This document shows positions 61,220 to 64,000 of a DNA stretch of 64,000 bases, piece after piece; within the stretch, counting starts at the first letter, position 1, and every line of letters begins with the position of its first letter. The stretch is from Polytrichum commune (taxonomy: Eukaryota > Streptophyta > Polytrichopsida > Polytrichales > Polytrichaceae), in the NCBI GenBank assembly GCA_950295325.1, contig OX485805.1, positions 41,440,758-41,504,757 on the forward strand. Reading direction: 5' to 3'. Below the pieces are notes generated by a model, which was not told where the DNA came from, did not search any database, and saw only the letters and a list, made by a program, of their open reading frames with translations. A program made the translations under genes and the position numbers.

Positions 61220-63245
61220 TATGTTCACGAACGCGCGGTCGTAAAGCACATCCCATTTCATGATCAAATGTGCATGGGACAAACAACACATGATGTTAAA
61301 GATCACACGATACATATATTCACATTGGTGTCAAAGAACATTATACATGCATATGAAAAAAATTGAATGATATGGATTTAAAAAATATTAGTCGCATACA
61401 CAGTCGACACGATGTATGTCGTCGATTATAGGCCCAAAATACAAAAATTACGACTTGGGATATACGAATGGGCGTTCGTATACCTCCCTATACATATTCC
61501 AGGAGGGTATCTTTATGAACGGCTGCGCGTATGTCACATGTTGTATTTTTTATGGCAAATAAAATTTAGACTGTAATAATTGAGGTATTTTACGGATGTA
61601 CTTTCGCAAAACGTATGCCATCATACGGGTATTTGGGGCAATTGGATTGGTATACTCCATACGAATGGCCGTTCGTAAAGCTTTGGTAGGTATCTTTATG
61701 AATGCCCATTCGTATATCATCATGACAGACTTGTATCATATATCATCATCATATTTGGGTCGATGCATAGATGTGTCTATGTATGGATGTTGTTTGGATA
61801 CATAGACCATATTCACAGGTGGTATTTACAAACGACCGTTCATAAGGCTTTGGGTCATATCTTTACGAACGTGCGTTCGTATATCACCATGACATATTGT
61901 TTGGGTATATGCATAGATGTATGTCCATCTATGGATGTTCCTAGACACATAGACCATACTCATAGGTGGTATTACGAACGCACGTTCGTATATCACTATG
62001 ATATATTGTTTGGGTATATGCATAGATGTATGTCTATCTATGGATATTGCTAGATACATAGACCATACTCACAGGTGATATTTACAAACGCACGTTCGTA
62101 AACTCTTAGCCATCACATGTGATTGAATCATTAATACAAATGCGTTCATTTGTGATTTACGAACGCGCGTTTGTAAACTCTCAATCACCATATATGTTTC
62201 AACCAATACTATAAATGCGTTGATTTGTGATTTACGAACGTGCGTTTGTAAACTCTCAACCATCATCTATGTTTGAACCAATACTACAAATGCATTGATT
62301 TGTGATTTGTGATTTATATTTGTACCATAGGTTGGTTGAAGCTTAGAAACATTGGATCTGGATTCGGTTTGCGAAAACCACCTTTGACCAAAAACGTTAG
62401 CTAGTCATAAGGATCCGAAAACTCCACTATAGGTTGTAGAAGGTTACAAATGCCAGCTCTAAGCTTATATTATGGAAATAACATCTAAAAGTTGGCCATT
62501 CAGACCAAAAACGTGAGCTCGTAGGTAGTGTCCAAGACATATTTTTTAGCCTTAAACGGAAGTTTAAGGCGATCATACGTCAAAGGAGTTTTCTAGAGAT
62601 GCACTAGGTTGGGAGGTGTTTTTGCAAGGCTTGGAAATGACTAGCAAGAAAAGAGTTAATGTAGCAAGGAAGGATTGCAAACACCCATCAACAATGGGCT
62701 TTCATATATACGTACTATGCAGCATTTGGTTGCTGCGCAGAAGTTTACGAAAATGTGGGCCGATGTTTATGAACGCCCGTTCGTAAATGTGCATCGAGGT
62801 TTACGAACGCCCGTTCGTAAATGTGGGCCGAGGTTTACGAACGCACGTTCGTAAATGTGGGCCGAGGTTTACGAACGCACGTTCGTAACTGTGCAGCACT
62901 TGGTTGCTGCGCAGAAGCTTACGAAAATGTAGGCCGATGTATACGAACGCCCGTTCGTAAATGTGTGCCGATGTTTACGAACGCACGTTCATAACTGTGC
63001 AGCACTTGGTTGCTGCAAAGAAGTGTACGAAAATGTGGGCCGAGGTTTACGAACGCCCGTTCGTAAATGTGCGCTGACGTTTACGAACGCACGTTCGTAA
63101 CTATGCAGCACTTAGTTGCTGCGCAGAAGTGTACGAAAATGTGGGCCGAGGTTTACGAACGGGCGTTCGTAAATGTGGCGGAGATTTACGAACGCCCGTT
63201 CGTAAATGTGGGCCGACGTTTACGAACGCACGTTCGTAAAACTCC
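61220..63245. repeat. Array of 22-bp palindromes (TTTACGAACG / CGTTCGTAAA)
   Basis: At least twenty occurrences of inverted arms TTTACGAACG and CGTTCGTAAA around a 2-bp centre (CC, CA, TG or GG). They are spaced and diverged at 61220-62300 and dense at 62760-63240 (about eleven, 30-75 bp apart). In the dense part a second hairpin, GCAGCA..TTG.TTGCTGC, recurs at about 62720, 62897, 63000 and 63103. Frames reading YERAFVN-type repeats are translations of the palindrome and not evidence of a protein. Confidence 0.9.
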
Positions 63246-64000
63246 GGAATACGCGGCGGTATATGCGGTGGATATACGTTGTACATACATGAAGTGTGTA
63301 GTGTGGACGTATAGAAATGTGATATTATGCGCGCACTCCTACAAGTCTCTAGAGGAGTCTCTAGAGCATGCCGCAAAAAAGAGCTATGGTGTGGGGGGGA
63401 AGACCTTTAAGTACTGCTCTAGGGCGATTCAAAATCCCTTGGATGCTCTTTAAAAAGCGGATTCCCGCCGCCTACCTTAACCTAACAATATGTCATTCTA
63501 TCCATGCGAAACATGTATGACGCTATGTATGGAACATGTATGGCATGCATGCAACATATTGAAAATATTAATGTCGCTCGCACACCTTAGGTGTTACCAA
63601 GGCCTCAGGATAGAAACATAAATACTATAATAGTCAAATGTTATTGAAATATGATGATGCTTAACATTAAATAAATGATTTGCGACCAAGTTATGAAATC
63701 CAAGTTTTTGGGCAATTGATACCTATATGTTACCAAGGTCTAAGTGATATATATATATACACATATATACAATGAGGTAGGAGTGGGTCAAAATTAGTTG
63801 TGGAGGCCCCTAAAATTGCATATATTATATGATTCACATCAAAACATGTCCAGAATATGCTCACTAAGTGTGTGGCCACCAATAAAAAGTCGGATTAATT
63901 TGGAATGGCTTGTAAGGTAGAGGAAGGATATGATATGAAACCATACCTAGGTATAATGTAGGTCTTAATTTAAGTGCAAACCTAGATGTGGAAAGATTGA
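63246..64000. other. Window end, no recognised gene
   Basis: From 63246 to about 63480 the DNA is more GC-rich than its surroundings and contains a GAGTCTCTAGAGGAGTCTCTAGAG direct repeat (63340-63365). The rest is AT-rich with a TA microsatellite near 63750. Confidence 0.35.

Noticed and set aside
62760-63245. Palindrome array considered as a CRISPR array
   Set aside because: The DNA is eukaryotic, spacing is irregular, spacers are themselves repeated and no cas genes are present.
63067-63453. Frame with YERAFVN/YERPFVN peptide repeats considered as a protein
   Set aside because: The peptide is simply the palindrome translated; the opposite strand gives an equally long repeat frame.

Overview
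This window is nuclear DNA of a land plant. Genes have short GT-AG introns. There is a CACTA (En/Spm) transposon with plant-type accessory domains, a Ty3/gypsy LTR retrotransposon with an initiator-Met-tRNA primer site, a class III peroxidase exon fragment, and hAT and pogo/Tigger remnants. The heavy nesting suggests a large, repeat-rich genome, possibly of a seed-free plant, but the lineage is a weak inference.

Layout. (1) 1-6614: a multi-exon + strand gene (copy 1, from about 1490 to 6367) that looks decayed. It has an in-frame stop and a frame change, and a solo LTR sits in one intron. It is followed by five CGCTCAC-type heptamers. (2) 6611-26283: a minus-strand gene with features of a DDE transposase, truncated at the heptamer array. 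It is split by a complete 17.6-kb CACTA element (8009-25589, TSD CTT), which is itself split by a 7.3-kb gypsy element (10059-17343). (3) 26284-34534: copy 2 of the gene family, apparently intact (14 exons, about 1330 codons). Its third intron holds about 3 kb of 128-bp tandem repeats. It too is followed, at 35158-35192, by five heptamers. (4) 35.2-61 kb: AT-rich DNA with gene and transposon fragments, a large internal duplication and several hairpin repeats. (5) 61.2-63.3 kb: an array of short perfect palindromes.

The most interesting content is the paralogous pair. Each couples a ParB/sulfiredoxin-like module (GNHR motif) to a C-terminal domain laid out like a beta-class DNA amino-methyltransferase (motif IV first, motif I last). 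That combination is familiar from bacteria and phages. In both copies the catalytic D-P-P-Y motif is altered (E-Y-P-D and D-I-P-E). Copy 2 is transcribed divergently from the transposase-like gene across about 320 bp, and both copies end near the same kind of heptamer array. The family may therefore be carried by an undescribed mobile element. All domain calls are by eye; no search was run.
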